Below, piece after piece: positions 13,501 to 28,955 of a DNA stretch of 64,000 nt (position 1 is its first letter; each line of letters starts with the position of its first letter). The position numbers and the translations under genes were made by a program. The DNA comes from Formicarius rufipectus (lineage: Eukaryota > Chordata > Aves > Passeriformes > Formicariidae): the NCBI GenBank assembly GCA_013399695.1, contig VXAU01000691.1:2014992-2078991 (forward strand), in the 5' to 3' direction. The notes beneath the pieces were generated by a model. That model searched no databases. It was not told where the DNA came from and saw only the letters and a program-made list of their open reading frames with translations.

Positions 13501-16500
13501 GGCTTTTAAGCTTAATGGGTTTGTGAATGTGTGTTTAGCATTTCGCTGGAATATAAAGTGTTCCAATATCTTTCCTTACATACTTGACCTTTGGGCTACC
13601 AGTGAAGCATTACAGAATCATGAACTCACTGCTTTTATCTGACAGGTCTGACTTATTTTCTCCTTCTATATTCTTTTCTTCTCGCTGTTACAAATTGTTG
13701 CATGTCCTGGGAATGTCTGGGTTCCCGGAGTTTAGATTTTAATCAGCTCCTTCTCCCTGTTCCTGACAGCACCATTAAGGGAAGATATTCTTCCACCTCG
13801 GTGTTAATGCTGCCCTTTTTAAGTGTTCTTTGTTTACTGAATGGGTAAAAACAGTGATCTGTGGTTTTATTTGAGCTGACACTTGGTCTGTGTTCCCGCT
13901 CCTGCACCTCCACCCTCAGCCCGGTGCTCCTTGGCATGAAGTTTAATTTGTAAATTGGTGCTCACAAGGGCTTTCAATTCCCTCCTGCTTTGGGAAGATC
14001 ACAGAATGTGTAGATATATTTTTGTGATTTATCATGGAATTTATGATGTTTTATTTCTTGTGGTATTTTAAGAGCTTTGGCTTGCTTACAGTTAGTCTTA
14101 TTCTTTATCATGTCCATGGGGCAAGGCCTTTCTTAAGCACAACACAATCAAAACACCCTCTGCTGAAGAGTTTATGATGATATGAAGCCTTACGATTTAC
14201 TGACATCAGCTACTTATTTTAAGTAGCTTAAATTTAAGAAATCAACAGTTCATAAAAGTGAAATTTGGAAAAAAGTAACTTTTAAGAAATCCTCTCTATG
14301 TATATTTTCATAATGATCTGCTCAAGTTCAGCCTTTGCCTGCTATTTGTGATAGTAAAAATATTTAGTGGAAAAGACTGTAAGTAAATGTTCTGCATTTA
14401 ATTTCTGCTTCTACAATAACTAACAGTTGAGCAAAGGAGAAGGAATGAGCTGTTCCAGAAGCTTCTCTTCCCAGCACATTTCTTGGTAGGGAAAGTGAGG
14501 TATGGACAATGGCAACAACTGCTGCTGGGTTGCTTTTACACGTGCATGATGTTCTCGTGTTCTGTTTGGTGTGACACAAAACTCAAATGTTGACTGGAGG
14601 CTTGGGGGTTGTGGGAAAGGCTCATGTCAAACACCCCCAAACCAGGGGGGTTGTGGCACACACCGAGCATGGTGTGGTGTGAGCAGAAACCTCAGGAGCT
14701 GTGGTTTTTTGCAGCGTCCTATAAACAACTTTCACTCCACAACTGGGGCTTTATTTTTCTAATTCCATCTCATAATCGACAGAAAAGAACACCAGGAACT
14801 GGTGATGTATTGCAGGAAATGAAGAGAAAGAAGCACAAGGCAGTGTTTCTATAGCAATTTTAAAAGGACAAAAACCTTTCACAGTGGTTTGTAATCTTAG
14901 GCAGAAGTTCTTTGAACAGAGTGTTCTGGCAGAAATTGTTTGGAATAAGCCATTCTCTGTTTATCACTTGCTAGTGAAATACACATTTAAATAATTAGGG
15001 AATGCTCTGTCTCAAAGAAAAATGTAAATAGGCCCCAGGTATCAGTTAAATTTGTTGAGAGAAAAACAAGAGATGATACATCCAGAAACTTTTGTATTTC
15101 ATTTTGTAGCTATTCCTCTTGCTGAGATTTCAGCGAAGTCAGAGTTTTTTTATCAGAAAAAGGTGTGATGAACTGAAGAATTTGTACATGTGGTAAATGT
15201 GTAGATCAGAGAACTCACCAGAGTGAAATAAAACTCAGTTCCCCAGTTTAATTGTCACTGAGACCATGTGTAAATTTGCACATGGGAGCAAGTTCAGGAA
15301 ATAAAAGGGGTCCTCTTTCAAATATGGTTATCTCCAAGGGAGAGTGAGTTATGGTGTAACCAGGGGATTTCAGCTAAAAGCATGAAGTCACTGCATAAGC
15401 CAAAGCACTTTAAAGTTCTTCACGGTGCAAGGGCAAGCAGTAATCCCCAAAGAGTGCTTCCAAAGCACTGCAACATCCATTACCTTGGAGCAGTCTCCCT
15501 TCCATGAAAACAGATTTATAAAGTGAACTGGCATTTCCTTATGTAATTCTTTTAAAATATATTTTAAAACAGTCAACTCCTAACAAGTCACACTTTCAGC
15601 ATAATTAACGAGTAACCTTATTTAGCATCTGGTTATTGCAGAGCTGCTGCATTCAGTCCAGTTGGGTACGTGCTGTTTGACCCTAGAAGTGGGAAGGTAC
15701 AGGTTGTATAACCACAGAACGTGGGGCTGAGGGAAATCTTGGGAATCACTTATGCCTGAACTCTTGGAGTTACACCCAAGCAGCCCTGGCTATTTTCCAG
15801 CCTCTTTGCCAAACTTCTCCCAGGCTGTGCCACCACTGACCTGTGGGTCCTTCAGGAAAGGGAGAGCTGTGCCTGAAAAGCATCTCAAAGTGATGGGGTG
15901 GATACATTCCTGCAGGGGGCCTTCCTTATGATGCTTAAAAACAATTGCTCTTTTTCATCTGGGTCATATATTAACCAAAGCATGGGAAAAACTATTAAAT
16001 GAGGCATTTCCTAAAAGGCCCCAGAATTAGTTTAAAAATGGAGTCATTAGACTCATGCTGCTATGGCATTACTTGGCTGCTGTGGTTTCCAAGTGGAGCC
16101 CAGTTTCACTGCAGCACTTTCATTAGTTGCTCTATGGAAATTAGCTGGGAAAGAATGCCACATGTTTTCAATTATATTTTAATAGAAGAGAACAAGTTAT
16201 TTTCTTTGAGGCTGTGAGAGTTAGAAGTAGAATATGTAGTGTGCATAAAATCAACCTTGCAATCATTTTCATCTGCAGAAGATTGGTTTGCAATAATTTA
16301 TCTTTGTGAAGGGCTTATAATCAACTGGAATTTGGATTTACATAAGATTAGAGTTATTTTTAAAAAATATCTGTAATACAAAACTCAGCCTAGCACCTTC
16401 TGATGAGCACTATTAGCCAGATTCTGTGCCCTGAATGGGAGTTGCTAAAAGAGTCTAATGAGAAAGGTTCTATAAAAACAAATTAGCTGATATCAAAGAC

Positions 16501-19500
16501 TGACAGCAGCTAAAAGAGCTTCCATCCAAAAGGAAACTTCCTTAAATTTACTTTGGTACCATATAAAGTATTGAAAGATGTAGGTTTTAAATTGTGCTGA
16601 TATTCAAATTTTAGAAATAAAGCTAATAAATTCTAAGGGAAAATAATTACCTGAAGTACTTATGGGCGTTTATCTGTCTAAGGAGGTTTGAATTAAAAAA
16701 AAAAAAAAAAAGAAAAAAGAAATTACACTGCAGATCAGAAGTAGTGCTTAGTTCCAGTGAATTGTGTTTATTTATAAGTGTTAAGCATCTGTTTTGTGGG
16801 TTTTCTTGATTAGATTGTGGAGTTTTCCATTCTTTGTGTGATTTACTCTCTGTGAATATACAGAATTCAAATATTACTCTGTCCCTTTCCCATATCCGTG
16901 GTCTGTTGGCAATACAGGAACTAGATGAGCTTTGGAGTTAGACAAGGACTGAAAAGCAGCTCTCCCCCAACCTGGATCTCCATTAACTTTGGTAGGTGTC
17001 TGACATTCCATAAGGAGTTCATGGAATTTATTGCCAGCACTGGAATGCACATATTCCTACGAGGAGGAGGAGGGTGGTGAGTCTGAAATTTGACAGCACT
17101 GCCTGCAGATGTTGGTCCCATCCTGCAGCTGTGTCAGCACTGACATGTTCACACTTGCTGCCACAACAAACACAAGGATCATTACCATATAATCACAGTA
17201 TTATTCTATGTTTTTATATATAGCATGAAATCAGTTTTGCATCTATAAGAGTTCCCTGAATAACTGAGGGGGCCTTCCTCCATGCTACCTCATTTCCAAT
17301 AGCTATCACCTCTTGTTTCTCTATTCCTCTGCATTAGCCATTTCTGTAATCCTTTCCACTTGACAGCTTCAAAAGATTAGAAATTGTGGGGTTTTTTTCA
17401 CTCTAAAGTAGCCAAATGGAAATACTGCCATTTAAAATGGATTGTTCATTTTCTGTCCAGAAACTGTTGTACCCCTTGAATTAATGGTGAAAAGTGGTTG
17501 CTGTGATTATCCCATGGCTAACAAAAAAAGAAAATAAAGAAAATTGCAGCACTAACTCAGGAGGAATCATTGGAATATAAAGGGAGATGCAGCCACCTTT
17601 TGCTTTACTGCAGCCCTTGTGTGAAAACATCAAGGGGATAATAAACTACCAGCATTTAAGCAAAGTTGACAGATGACACACTTCTGTTGGCACTCAGAGG
17701 TTGCAGAGCAGCCACTGACCTGGGAAAAGGACATCATCCAGTGTGTGTGGGGAAAGAGCACCCCCTGCAAAATTCAATGGCAAGGGCAGAGTTTAATAGC
17801 TGCAGCATCAGAAAAGACAGAGACGAGGGGTTTCCAACTTGAAGAAATATTAGATGCCAAAACAGAAGTATGAGATTGGCCATTTACTGGAGAGAGGAAT
17901 CTGCTTGTTTTAAGAGGGAAGTAGCCAGGCTCACTTGCTCAAAATGTAACTGGGCAAAATCTTCTGATTTCAGGACAAGAAGAAATAAATCCAAGTATTA
18001 CAGAGCCTTAAAACCAAAGAAGAGAGTGACCAGTAGTTTCACTTTTTAAGTCTTTGATAACTTCTGTGGTTTGGATTTACCTGGGGAGGTCTTACAGCTA
18101 CAAATATCCACACTCCTTCATTCCAAGAGTCCTGTTTCTGAAAAGCAGAACTACCCCAGATGTAGAAAAAATTTTAAAAGATGTTTTTTCCAGGGACAAA
18201 AAGAAAATATTGATGTTTGCGTGTGTGTGTCAACACAGACACACTCATATCATAATTAATAATAATGTTTTATCACTTCTGTTCTGCAACAGCTGTTGCT
18301 ACTGGAGAAATTACTCTGTTACTGTGATTGTTACAAGGAGTTGTATTCCAAAAGAGTACCTGTGATTATTATCAATGTGTAGGTTATAAATTAGCCTCTC
18401 TAGTATGGCTTTGTCAGAGAAACAAAGGCACATTTGGGCCTTTCCTTGCCGTCCCATGAGCTTCTGCTCCAGTGTTAGTGGGCTCCTGTGTGCCCACCAC
18501 CCCCCACTGTGGGTGTAGTTGGTGCTGAGTGTCCAACACTGCCCTTCCCAGCAATCTGTCCCCACCTTTTCCCCTCCAACCCCCCACCCAAAGGGCCGTC
18601 CCTTGGCACCTTCTCACTTCTGTGGTTTTTCACTAACCTGGTCCAACTCTATTTTAAAAATAATTTTAAAATTAACATTTATCAAACCACTTCATTCTAC
18701 CATCGTTCAGTAACTACTTCTGAGGAAACCTCATTCCCTAAAGTGAATATCTGCCAAAAGAAGTACATGGTGAAACCTCAGGGATGGAAAAGGATGATTA
18801 CTGATAATAACCTTGTCTGCTTCCCTGTCAACACTCAAGGACTGCATCAGAGACTCGCTGGAGTCTTGTCAGCTTGAACTTGAAACAACTCAATGGATCA
18901 TTTTCCCTTGTAGGCTGGGGAGGAAGAATTCCACACTATAGAAAGTCAAACCTACCCTTTTTGTTTAATGTCATTCAATACATGAACTATGGGCTGTATA
19001 TGGACTATTTCCCAGCTTGGAAAGTCTCTAAAATACTTCCACTGTTCTCATTCCACTCTTTATGCATTATTAACTGGGCTTTTTAAGGGAGTTCAGCATT
19101 TTCTTTCATTATGATCTTTACTGTTCCCTCACTGTGGGTTTTTCTGCAGTTCTTCCTGGTGCATGGGTTTGTGGGGATTTTTATTTTTTTTTGGCTTTTT
19201 TAAAAATTTGTTTAATTCTTAGTTGTTTAAAAATATCATATATGTTTCCTTTAAAACTATTCAAAAAATTCCACCATAATCCTTCTCTATAAGCATTGAG
19301 ATTGTAATTAATTCTCTCAAGGCTGGATAGAAGTACAGACTTGTATTCATTTACATGTATTTACAGGTAAATAGGGGTGTTGGGAAGAAATTTTAAGAAC
19401 TAATTAAGTATCACTGAGGTGGTTCTTTCTGAATGGACATACCTTTCCTTTCATGTTTTTATTACATATCTATATAGTAGCAGTGCTTGGTGCTCAGCCC

Positions 19501-22500
19501 TGATTATAGAATTAATTTGGGGCAAATGTTTCTATTGTTAGTTTTCCAAATAGGAATGAACAGTCCTGTTTCTAGGTGTTCCAACTTCTAGCTGGCCATT
19601 GCCTGTGTGGTGGCTGTGCTTTGGTGCCTGCAGGAACAGAGTCCTGCCCAGAGCCACTAAAACCAACCATTTCAGTGGGGTTTGATTCTTCCTGGAGCTC
19701 TTTTCTTGATTATTTTCCTATGCCTTCTTCACCTGTTCCATTCCTTAGAGAGCAACAGTTCTGTTAAAATGGGGTTTTCAAGTGGATTGTTACCCATATG
19801 AAATCTGTTTCCTCATTTCCATCAACTCTTCCTCCTGATTTGTGTTGGCTGTCTGTTAGATCCTGATGATAGAAACTGAATTTCTTAATGAAGACCACAA
19901 CATTTAAAGTCTGATTCTGTAATTGTGCAAGAATCTGTTCAGAGACAATGAAAATGGGACTGCAGCAAAGGGCAAATGTGAAATTTATGTGCATCAGCCT
20001 CGCACTATGAACCATCCCAGAACACTAATGGGTCATGTTTAGATTTTATATCCTGAAAAACAGTATAATAATCCTGTGAAATTACTAGTGCAACTGTAAA
20101 GGTGCTTTGCCTTTAGGGATCCTTTTTGTGTTTATGAAAACGTGTGTTTTATATTTTAATTTGTGCATATAGACATAATTGAGTGTAGGTTTTGAATCCG
20201 TACTTGAGTAGTTCTGCAGTCATCACCTTCCTGTGGAAGTGAATTCTGTACTGGAAATGTGACAGTGAAAGTTCATTCTTTCATGGTTGTAACTAGTTTT
20301 TGTGTGTAGCTCTGGAAGATCTGGAGCTGCTTGAAGCTTTGGAGAGATTGGTATTAAGAAATCTGGAACTAAATCCTTTTGGAGCGAGCAGTTGTGTAGC
20401 TGCAGTGCTGTGCCTGGCTGACAGGTCTGTGTTTTAGTGCCTGTTCTTAGCACCTTTTTTGCTGCAATGCTCTTGGTAGTTGAGCATTATTACAGTTTTT
20501 GCTCTGAGTGACAGAGGCAATGGATGGGCTTTGTTGCTCTTCCCATTGGCCACCAGGTAAGAGAGAGCCCAGAGCTGCCCTGCAGTTATTAGATGAGCCT
20601 GTTCTTTCTGATACCTACTCTGACAAACGGTGGCAAACTCTGAGAGCTCCTTTTATCTCTGCTTGCATCTTCCCTTGATCCACCTAGGCAGCACTTATTC
20701 AATTCCAAGGGCCAATTTTGCCTTAATATTGGACAAACCTTTGAGGGTTCTGTGTGCTCTTACCTAACAGAGGGTGCTGGGATGGGTGTTGACAGAGCCT
20801 TGCTTTGCTCCACTCTCAGCAGATCCATCAGTTGCTTCCCAATTGCTACGAGTCTGAAATGAAGAACAGGAAATTGCTTTTGTTTCTCTCACTATTTCTT
20901 GATATTGGAACTGAAGTGATTTATGAACCACAGTGAGCAACACAGTGGAGCAAATACCTGCAGAGAAGTCCTCTTGTTGCTGCTGTTCCTTTGGCCTGTG
21001 ATGGAGTCTGAGGGTCTATCCTGCTGATGCCTAACTCTGGGTCAATCAAACTGTAACAGTGGCATTGCTCTTAATTATTGTTATTTCTGAATTAAGTACT
21101 TCAAATAAATAACAAACTGAATAATCAGGAGTTGTGAAGGTGAAGGCTTTTTGATTCAGTAGAATTACAACTTAAAATAGTATATCAAAGAATGTGAAAA
21201 TTAACATTCGATCGAACACAATAAAATGCACCTTTCCCTTCAACTTTAAAAAAGTGAAACAAAGACAGCAATTGGGATAAGAAGAACAAAGCAGAAAGAA
21301 TCCTGGTACCAGACAAAAGATCTCCGTGAAAACAAAACCTGTCATTTTATCAGTTGCCGTTTTTCCCGATTATTGTAGGATTTTAGCTTCTGCCACCATC
21401 TACTGGTCACCAATCGCAAGCGCTCACTTCGCTCCCCTGCAGTTCCAGCAGGTTTCACACGAGTGTCTGCTCTTCGCCGGAGCTTTGGGAACAGATTTTT
21501 TTAAATGTCAGTTTTTTCATTGGCATAAAAGTGGTAATTGGATAGAGTGGCAAAAATTGTTTCTCGATCGGGCAGATGCTTTGGAAAACTTCAGCCACTA
21601 ATGTTTCCATATGCAATTTGGGAGCTGGTGGTTGTCACCTGTTGCAAGAAACTTTGGTGGATATGTTAAAAGTTTTAATTAGTGTCTTGAGTGTGTATTG
21701 TAGGATGATAGTTCATGGGATTATTATTCCTTGGCATGAGTTCACACACTGCACGTGCCACATCTAAAGAGCAGTGTTGTGGTGTTAACAGCGTTTAACC
21801 CTTACCTTCTGCTTTTTCAATAAACTGAAGCAGAGAAATGCAGAAACATATATCTGAGAATGTCACGCCTTTAGATAAATTTCTGCAGAATTTAGAATCC
21901 ATTTTTATGAATTTGTGGGTTTGGCAAGCATTTCTACTCACTGCATGTGAGAAATTGGATGATACAGTACAGAGTTGTGCACGACTGCGGAGGGAATTAG
22001 GTAATTCTGGTGATGTATGGATGCCTTTCTTGTAAGCCCTGGACCTGCCACCCACCCACCCCCAAGCAAATAGAAGTGCCTGTAAGGCAATGTCACTTCA
22101 TCCTTTTCACTGGTGGCCTGGAGAGCCTTCCCCAGCTTTGGCTCTTACTGCCTTTCCTTTTCCTCCCCCTTCCAGAGACAGACCTTCCTCTCCAGAAGGA
22201 GAAGCAGAATGAACCCAGCCATCAACCTTCTGGGCAATCAGAAAGCAGTTTGTCACTTTGAAATGTTAGCCAGAATGAGGTACGAGTTGTGGCAGAAATG
22301 TCTCTGTAAAATCTGCCCTCCTGTGTTGCTTTTCTTTGGGTTCAGCATGGTCAGAGGATGTTCTTTGCCCCACCACAAGTCCTGGGTGCTGTTTTTGTGC
22401 ACAGCCTGGGACGCTTCTCCAGTGGTCTCTGATATTCCTGAAGGGTTTGAGCACTAGGCTTGAGTTTGAACCTTTCCCGTGGCAGCCTCTGAGCATCTTT

Positions 22501-25500
22501 ACAGCACCCACTGGAGTTCAAGAGCAGGTTAAATTACCACCATAGACAGAACCACTCTGACTTCAGAAGCCCCTCTTGAACCTGAGTACTTCATTAAAGC
22601 AAACGGAAGTCTTTATTACAGATTTTAATTTCCATGGGGCTCGAGGCACCACCGAGTGTGAGAGTCCCCCCATGGCCACCCACGTGTGGCTCCTCCACCT
22701 CTCACAGCCCCATCCCTTGGCCACTCCTGAAGTGCCAGCAGCCCACCAGCCTCTCATCACCTCCCCTAATCGTTTCTATAGTGATAACTTCATGTGGCAA
22801 TGGACACAGCCAATTAATTCCTTGCCTCTCCTTTCTTTCCTCGCTTAGCTTTGCTAATGCCAAAACTAAATGTCAAGGAGGAAAATCTGTTTTGTCCCTC
22901 CAGCCTAGAAACAGTAGATAAGCATAAAATCTAAGCCAAACATTACATCTCTGGAGATTTCACATATGACTAATTACAATTTGAAAGCATATATGATTTT
23001 AATTAAGCTCTATTTCTTAACAGACAGAACATACCGAGCACTGCAGTTGGGAGCACCCTTAGGATGTCAGGCTGGGAATTCAACTCTAGAATTGATCTGA
23101 TAAAAGAGGAGGGGAGATATTTTCTCTGTGCTGGTTTTGGAGTGGGGAGGGTGTGTTCTTTTGGGTTTGTTTCTTTGTTTTGGGGGTTTTTTTGCAGGCT
23201 TTACCTGAAAGACAAAATAATCTGGTGTCAGGTCTTTAAGGAGCTGGAGGGCTTTCCTGCACTCGCACACCTCACTGGTGTCCCGTGGTGAACCACAAAG
23301 ATTTGGCACAATGATGTCCTCCTCTCCAGTAGTATTTCTGAGATTCTTCAGTGGGAAATCAAAGCAGGGTGGTGATGCTGAGCCAGGGCTGTAGCTGAAT
23401 TGTTATTCCCTGTGATAAGTGCTATTGCCTCCTATTTGTCACTGCAGTGGGCTGTGTGTGCATCACTCTGACAGGTGCTCTCCATGGCAGCGTTACTGGA
23501 ACTGGGTCAAGGAGGTTCATGGGCAGTTTGTGCTTGGAAGACCAGAAAGCTCAATAATGGGAAGGGAGGGGGCTTTGAGTGGTTCTGTCCAGCAGTTCAT
23601 TGATCTGCTGGTGTGGATTATGATATGACTTTTTCACGGGCACAAAGCTGCCAGCCCCACTTAGTGTGTTTTGTAAAAAAGGCCTGATTCATGACTTGAA
23701 AATAATGTGGGTTTTGTTTGGGTTTTTTTAACCTTCTTCATAAGAAAATTCAATAGTGAATATAGAAAGCTCTTGGGTTTTTTAATCACTGGGTTAAGTC
23801 CAAGGATATTTTTCTGAAAAAGTCATCAAGATATACGGAAGAAAAAAAAAAAAAAAAGAATATTGCTGCATTATTATGAATTTAAGTATTCATTATGGCT
23901 ACAATAAAAGTAGAGAGATCACAGAGTATGTGAAAATGGCATTAATGACCCTTAACAGGAAATGGTGCTGTAAAGTTGATTTAGATGTGTGAATGATTTG
24001 CATACAAGTGACAGTCAAAAAGATAATTGTTCACTAGTAATTTTGGAATTAAATTAGTAGTATTCACACAATTAAAGCTTTAAGTACACAGTTGATTAAG
24101 TAGGATCAGTCTGCAAAGCCCTCTTGTTTAAAGTGATCAAATCTGAAGAATGAAACCTTTCATCAACTGATTAGTTGGATCATCTGGAAGGGCAGCAGAG
24201 GTGACTGGAATCTGCAGTCAGAAGCAATGAAAGCTTTAGATGCTGATGGATCCTCTCAAACACTGCCTTGCCTGAAGGGCTGCCATGACCAGCCAGCAGG
24301 GCTTTGTTTACATAATACCTTCCCTTGCTGTCACCTTGGCCCTAATCCCAAGGAAGCCTTGGCTAAATACACAGGACTCTCCTAAAACTTCAGTGACTGA
24401 TCTTCAGCCCTCGGGGGAGACAGGCAGGGCACCCCACAGTGAAATGATATGGACCCAAAGGAGCCTTGACTTACATCCTCTGTGGGAGCATCAGCTGCTT
24501 TTGTGCTTATTCCTGGGAAAGTCAGGGAAGCAGAAATTCCCTAGCCTGTCACTTCTTGCAGGGCTGGGCAGCAGCACAGACAGTGGCTTTAACTGCTCAC
24601 AAAAAAAAAGAAAATCCTCTCCTTTTGGATTTCCTTTTCCCTTCCCAGATCACGTCACAGCCTGTGACTTAAAAATTCCACAGGTCAGAAGATAGTCTTA
24701 CATGTGAACCATTATCTTGTCCTGAGAGTGATTAAAATTCAGAATGATTCTTGAAGATAAAAGTAGGAAATACTATTTCCCCAGCAGGCTTTTATTTTGT
24801 TTTCTCTCCTTGGCTGCCACGGTAATGAAGTGATTTTACCAACCGAGGAAGGCAAACAACCCTGAAATGCTGCTAATGAATTTCTAAACGCATAAGGAAC
24901 GTGATCAGAAGTGTGCTATAAATATAAAGAAACATTCCACGAAGATTTTGGGCTGTCTCTCGTGCCGCATTTTTGCTCCTGGGGAAGAAAAGGAGAAAAG
25001 CATAAAATCTTCAGAATCCTCCAAGGCTCACACTGTGCAGGAACAGATTGCTCAGCGGAGCAGAGCCAGAGCTTGTCACGTGGGAGCCTCAGAGCCCAGG
25101 TGTGCTCCCCAGCCCCACTGTCGGGTGACCAAGGGTGGCAGGCTGTGGGCTGGAGGGGCTTTTGCTCCCCTTTGGAGCCCTTGGAGACACCTTTCCCAAG
25201 TGGCCTTTGCAAACCTTCTGCGGGCACGTCCCGTTTGAGCAGGACGTGTGGGTCTGAAACCTGTTATGCAGACCCAGAGCCAGGCTTTAAGGATGACTTC
25301 TCTGAAAGAAATGAGTGCTAGACTAGTTCATGTTCATGTCTATCCCCTGACAAGTTTTTAAGATTGAAGGGATATATCTGTTTATGGGGGCTTGAACTAA
25401 TGGAACAACATGAAAGCAGAAAAAATGCATTAACAGACTGGACTGAAGAGCTCTCCGAGGCTGCTCTCACACCTTGATTTATTTGCACTCACCTTTCTGC

Positions 25501-28500
25501 AGGTTGAACTTAAATCTCCTCTCGGATTTCCTGGGTTCCAGGCATATTTCTTCGACAGAAAAGCAGAGAGAGGTGTACAGAGCAAATGTAATGATGCACC
25601 CTTAGAGCTTGCCTGACCTGGAACACACCAGTCTCTCTGACTACAAAATCCTCCTCCCTCTTTGCTCCAGACCTCCATTTCAGGAAGGAGTCATGTCCTT
25701 CCCCTGTCTTCGAAGAGGTCTTTGACTACCATGCCCAGGGCATGCTTAACATAGCCAGGAAGGTGGTTTTGGCTTGGGGTTGTCTTTTCCCTTCACCTTT
25801 ATAGAAATACATTGGTAGAACTGCAGAACAACCCCCTTCTGCTGACTCTTCTCATACAAAGATCAAAGATGAGATCATAAATGTTGCCATTTTTCTTTTG
25901 AGGGATGTCCCTCCTCTCTTCTACATGCTTTTAAATATTTGGTTGCCTCAAACAATCAAATACCGTGCCAGTGAGGCTGCCACAAACCTGGAAGTGCAAA
26001 CAGTCATGGAAATGGTCTCAGTAAAAAAGGAAGCTCCTTGTGTTTTGGTGAAGAACTTGTTTTCTTTTAAGAGATATTAAGAGTTGCTTGCTAATTATCT
26101 CATCTGTGCAAGAGAAACAATTTAATATTTTTTTTCATGTTACATTCACAAAACTATCAGTGAAGGAGCTGGAGAGCAATTGGTCAAATAGGATTATCCC
26201 CATCCCCAGAAAATGACCTAGAGATTCCCAGATTCTGGGGAAAAAGTAGTTATCCTGAATTACTACTGCATCATCTTCAGGTGCACTTTTATTAGCAATT
26301 CAAAGTTGTTATATGTTTAGAATAACTAATGGAAAATTAAAAAGGCAAATTGTATTACACATTATTTTTCTTCTAAATACATTTGTACATCTCTGTGTGT
26401 TTATATGGTTTTTTGAAGTGTCAGTTCACCAAAACACGGTTTATTTGTAAGTATTTTCAGTCTAAAATAAACCCTTTCAGGTATGTTGGAGTTAGAAGTA
26501 ATCAATGGTTTAATTTTCCTTATTAATCTAAACTTCTCCATTTAATCACCAGGAGTTCCAGACTGATGGTTTTCCTACAATCAGAATCACCATTTCCCCA
26601 AAGAAATTATTAAGAAGGAATCATGGGGTGTATTCTGAATAAGGTAAGTGGGATGAATTATTCTCAAACTTTGGTGATCAGAAACTCTTTTATTATATCT
26701 AAGACATATAGAATAATGCATATCAGAACAGAACATAAATTCCTTTGACATAAAATTACAGTGTTTAATAAAAATCAGCTACAGATGGATGGAAACTTCT
26801 ACTGAATCCTCTGTCAAGCCCTGGCAATTCTGAGAAGAGCTGGCAACAATAAATATGGCGAAACAGTGAAGATCTTTTACTCAATTTTACACATCATTTA
26901 CTGTCCCTGCACCCATTTCCTTTTAAAAATGGACACTTTCCAGTGTAACTTGCAGTGGTTTGGAGGAAAAGTTGGTTTGTAAGTTGTTGGAGCTGTTCAA
27001 AGTGAGCAGCTCAGGCAGTACTGGGCACACCAATCAATAGCTGACCTTCTCAACACATGTGGTATCATGTATTTTCACCTGTGTTATCTCTTACAGGACA
27101 CACAGGGAAACCTTCTGCTTCATAAAGAAACTCAATAAATAGCCTGAATTTTATTTGTTGCATAGAGGGAGGTTTTAACAGTGAGACAGAACTTGTGCCC
27201 AGCACAGCTCACTTGGTGCTAGAACAGAGAACCAACAAGGAAAAAAACCTGCATCTTATATGGAAATGTCAGGTAGTTTTTAAGTAGCTGAAGTGTGGGT
27301 TTGTGTGTCTGCTGAATCTTCCTTTAACAGGCACAATCTTAAGACACTTTCCCTGTTAGAGCTACTGGTGTGGGAACCACCTGCTAGTTCTGAGAGTGCT
27401 CGAGGTGTATTCCTAAATATGATTGCCTATTTATAGTATAGCTGACTGGGTGTTGTTATGTGGGATGGAAAGCCAAAAGTCTGACTTTCATCTGACTACA
27501 TTTCTTCAGAGCCATAAAATTCAATGTATATGAGATTATACTCATATATAATGAGGATTTTGTGGTTTTCACACAGACTGCCAGGCTGAGTACTAAAAGG
27601 TTGCCTTTTACAAAGCAGCTAAATACATCTCATTGCTCCTAATACCTGGCATTTGAAGTGTTTTAATACTGAAAAATCTCCATTTTTAACTTTTTCTTTC
27701 TTAAGGTCAAAATGTCAGGACAAAAAAAGGGAAGGTCATAATCTGGATGCATATTAATCACCTTCATTGTGTTCTCATTCTCCTGGAACTGCTTGAAGCT
27801 TTTCTGAAAGGTTGATATTTGTATTTCAACTCAGTATATTTTTATTCTTTTAAAAGTTCCAGTAATGCCAACCTTTTATGCGTATCAGAATATACTTTAT
27901 GAAATTATTGAGCAGCCTTGTTATTCTGAGCTTGAGAAAAATCCTCTGCCACATCTGTCTTTGTGAAGGGACACGTGGGGTCAATAATCAATGAAAACAA
28001 AATGAAACTGCTGCTGACAGGTGGGCTTTGAAAAGCAATCTTGGTGACAAATACGAACTTTAATAGATATCCCATCACTGATTCATGGAGTCTTTGGTAG
28101 CAGCAAAAGCATTTGCATGAAGCCCAAGAGGATTTTTTACACCTTGACTTTGTCAGGTTGGAAAATATATTTACACATGACATTTATTTGAAGATTTAGA
28201 AAACTGAGAAAGGCAAAATATTCCATTGGATTTAGTTTACTTTCTGTTTGTTGATTACATTTCCATTTCTGTTGTACGGTGTTGGGCAGCAGAGCGAGGG
28301 AGGGTAAGGGGTCTCTTATGGTTCTTCATTTTTTCACCATGTCCTCCTTTTTAAAATGGTAATGAAATTGTGATTTGGGCTTCCTAAAAATATTGTAGAA
28401 AAATAAAAGATTCCTGAGCCAGCTTACTATTTGATATCCAGAGCATGTGAATATAAATAGAATATAAGTAGAATTTAAATAACTACAAAGTACTTTGAAT

Positions 28501-28955
28501 ATCTGGAGGGCAGAACTGACTTTGGGTCTTCTCTCTATCCAGAACATTCTTCAGTAACCAACACACCTGCTACAGACACAGATCTACTGGGGAATTTTCT
28601 TACATCTTATCCATTCAGTTATTTTACCACTCAACACTTTCCTAGATTTTTTTCTTCCACCCCTTGCTTTTTCTCTCTTCTTCCTCCCATGTGATTTTGC
28701 AAATGAATGGCTGTGAAAGATTAAAATCACATTATTTTGCTTCCTTCGAGAAGTTTAATTTACTGTCGTTGGGGGGGCTTTATTAAAAATGTTTAAATTT
28801 TGGGAAAACTTGTTCATATGAACGTTTCCAAAACACTGAGTGAACTGCTGACAGATTTTAATTCACAGAGTACATTTGTAAATCATACCCACAGCATAAG
28901 GCTCTCGGGTGGGAAACATTGCACGATGCTGATTTTGTTCCTCAGCGTGTGTGGA

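Noticed and set aside
15700..15920. Possible CR1 fragment with the phrase CCAGGCTGTGCCACCACTG
   Set aside because: No run of CR1-specific motifs in the right order could be found on either strand.
18221..18246. GT run followed by ACAC, considered as a hairpin RNA or promoter element
   Set aside because: It is a short simple repeat with an imperfect inverted partner, and no surrounding precursor-like structure is evident.
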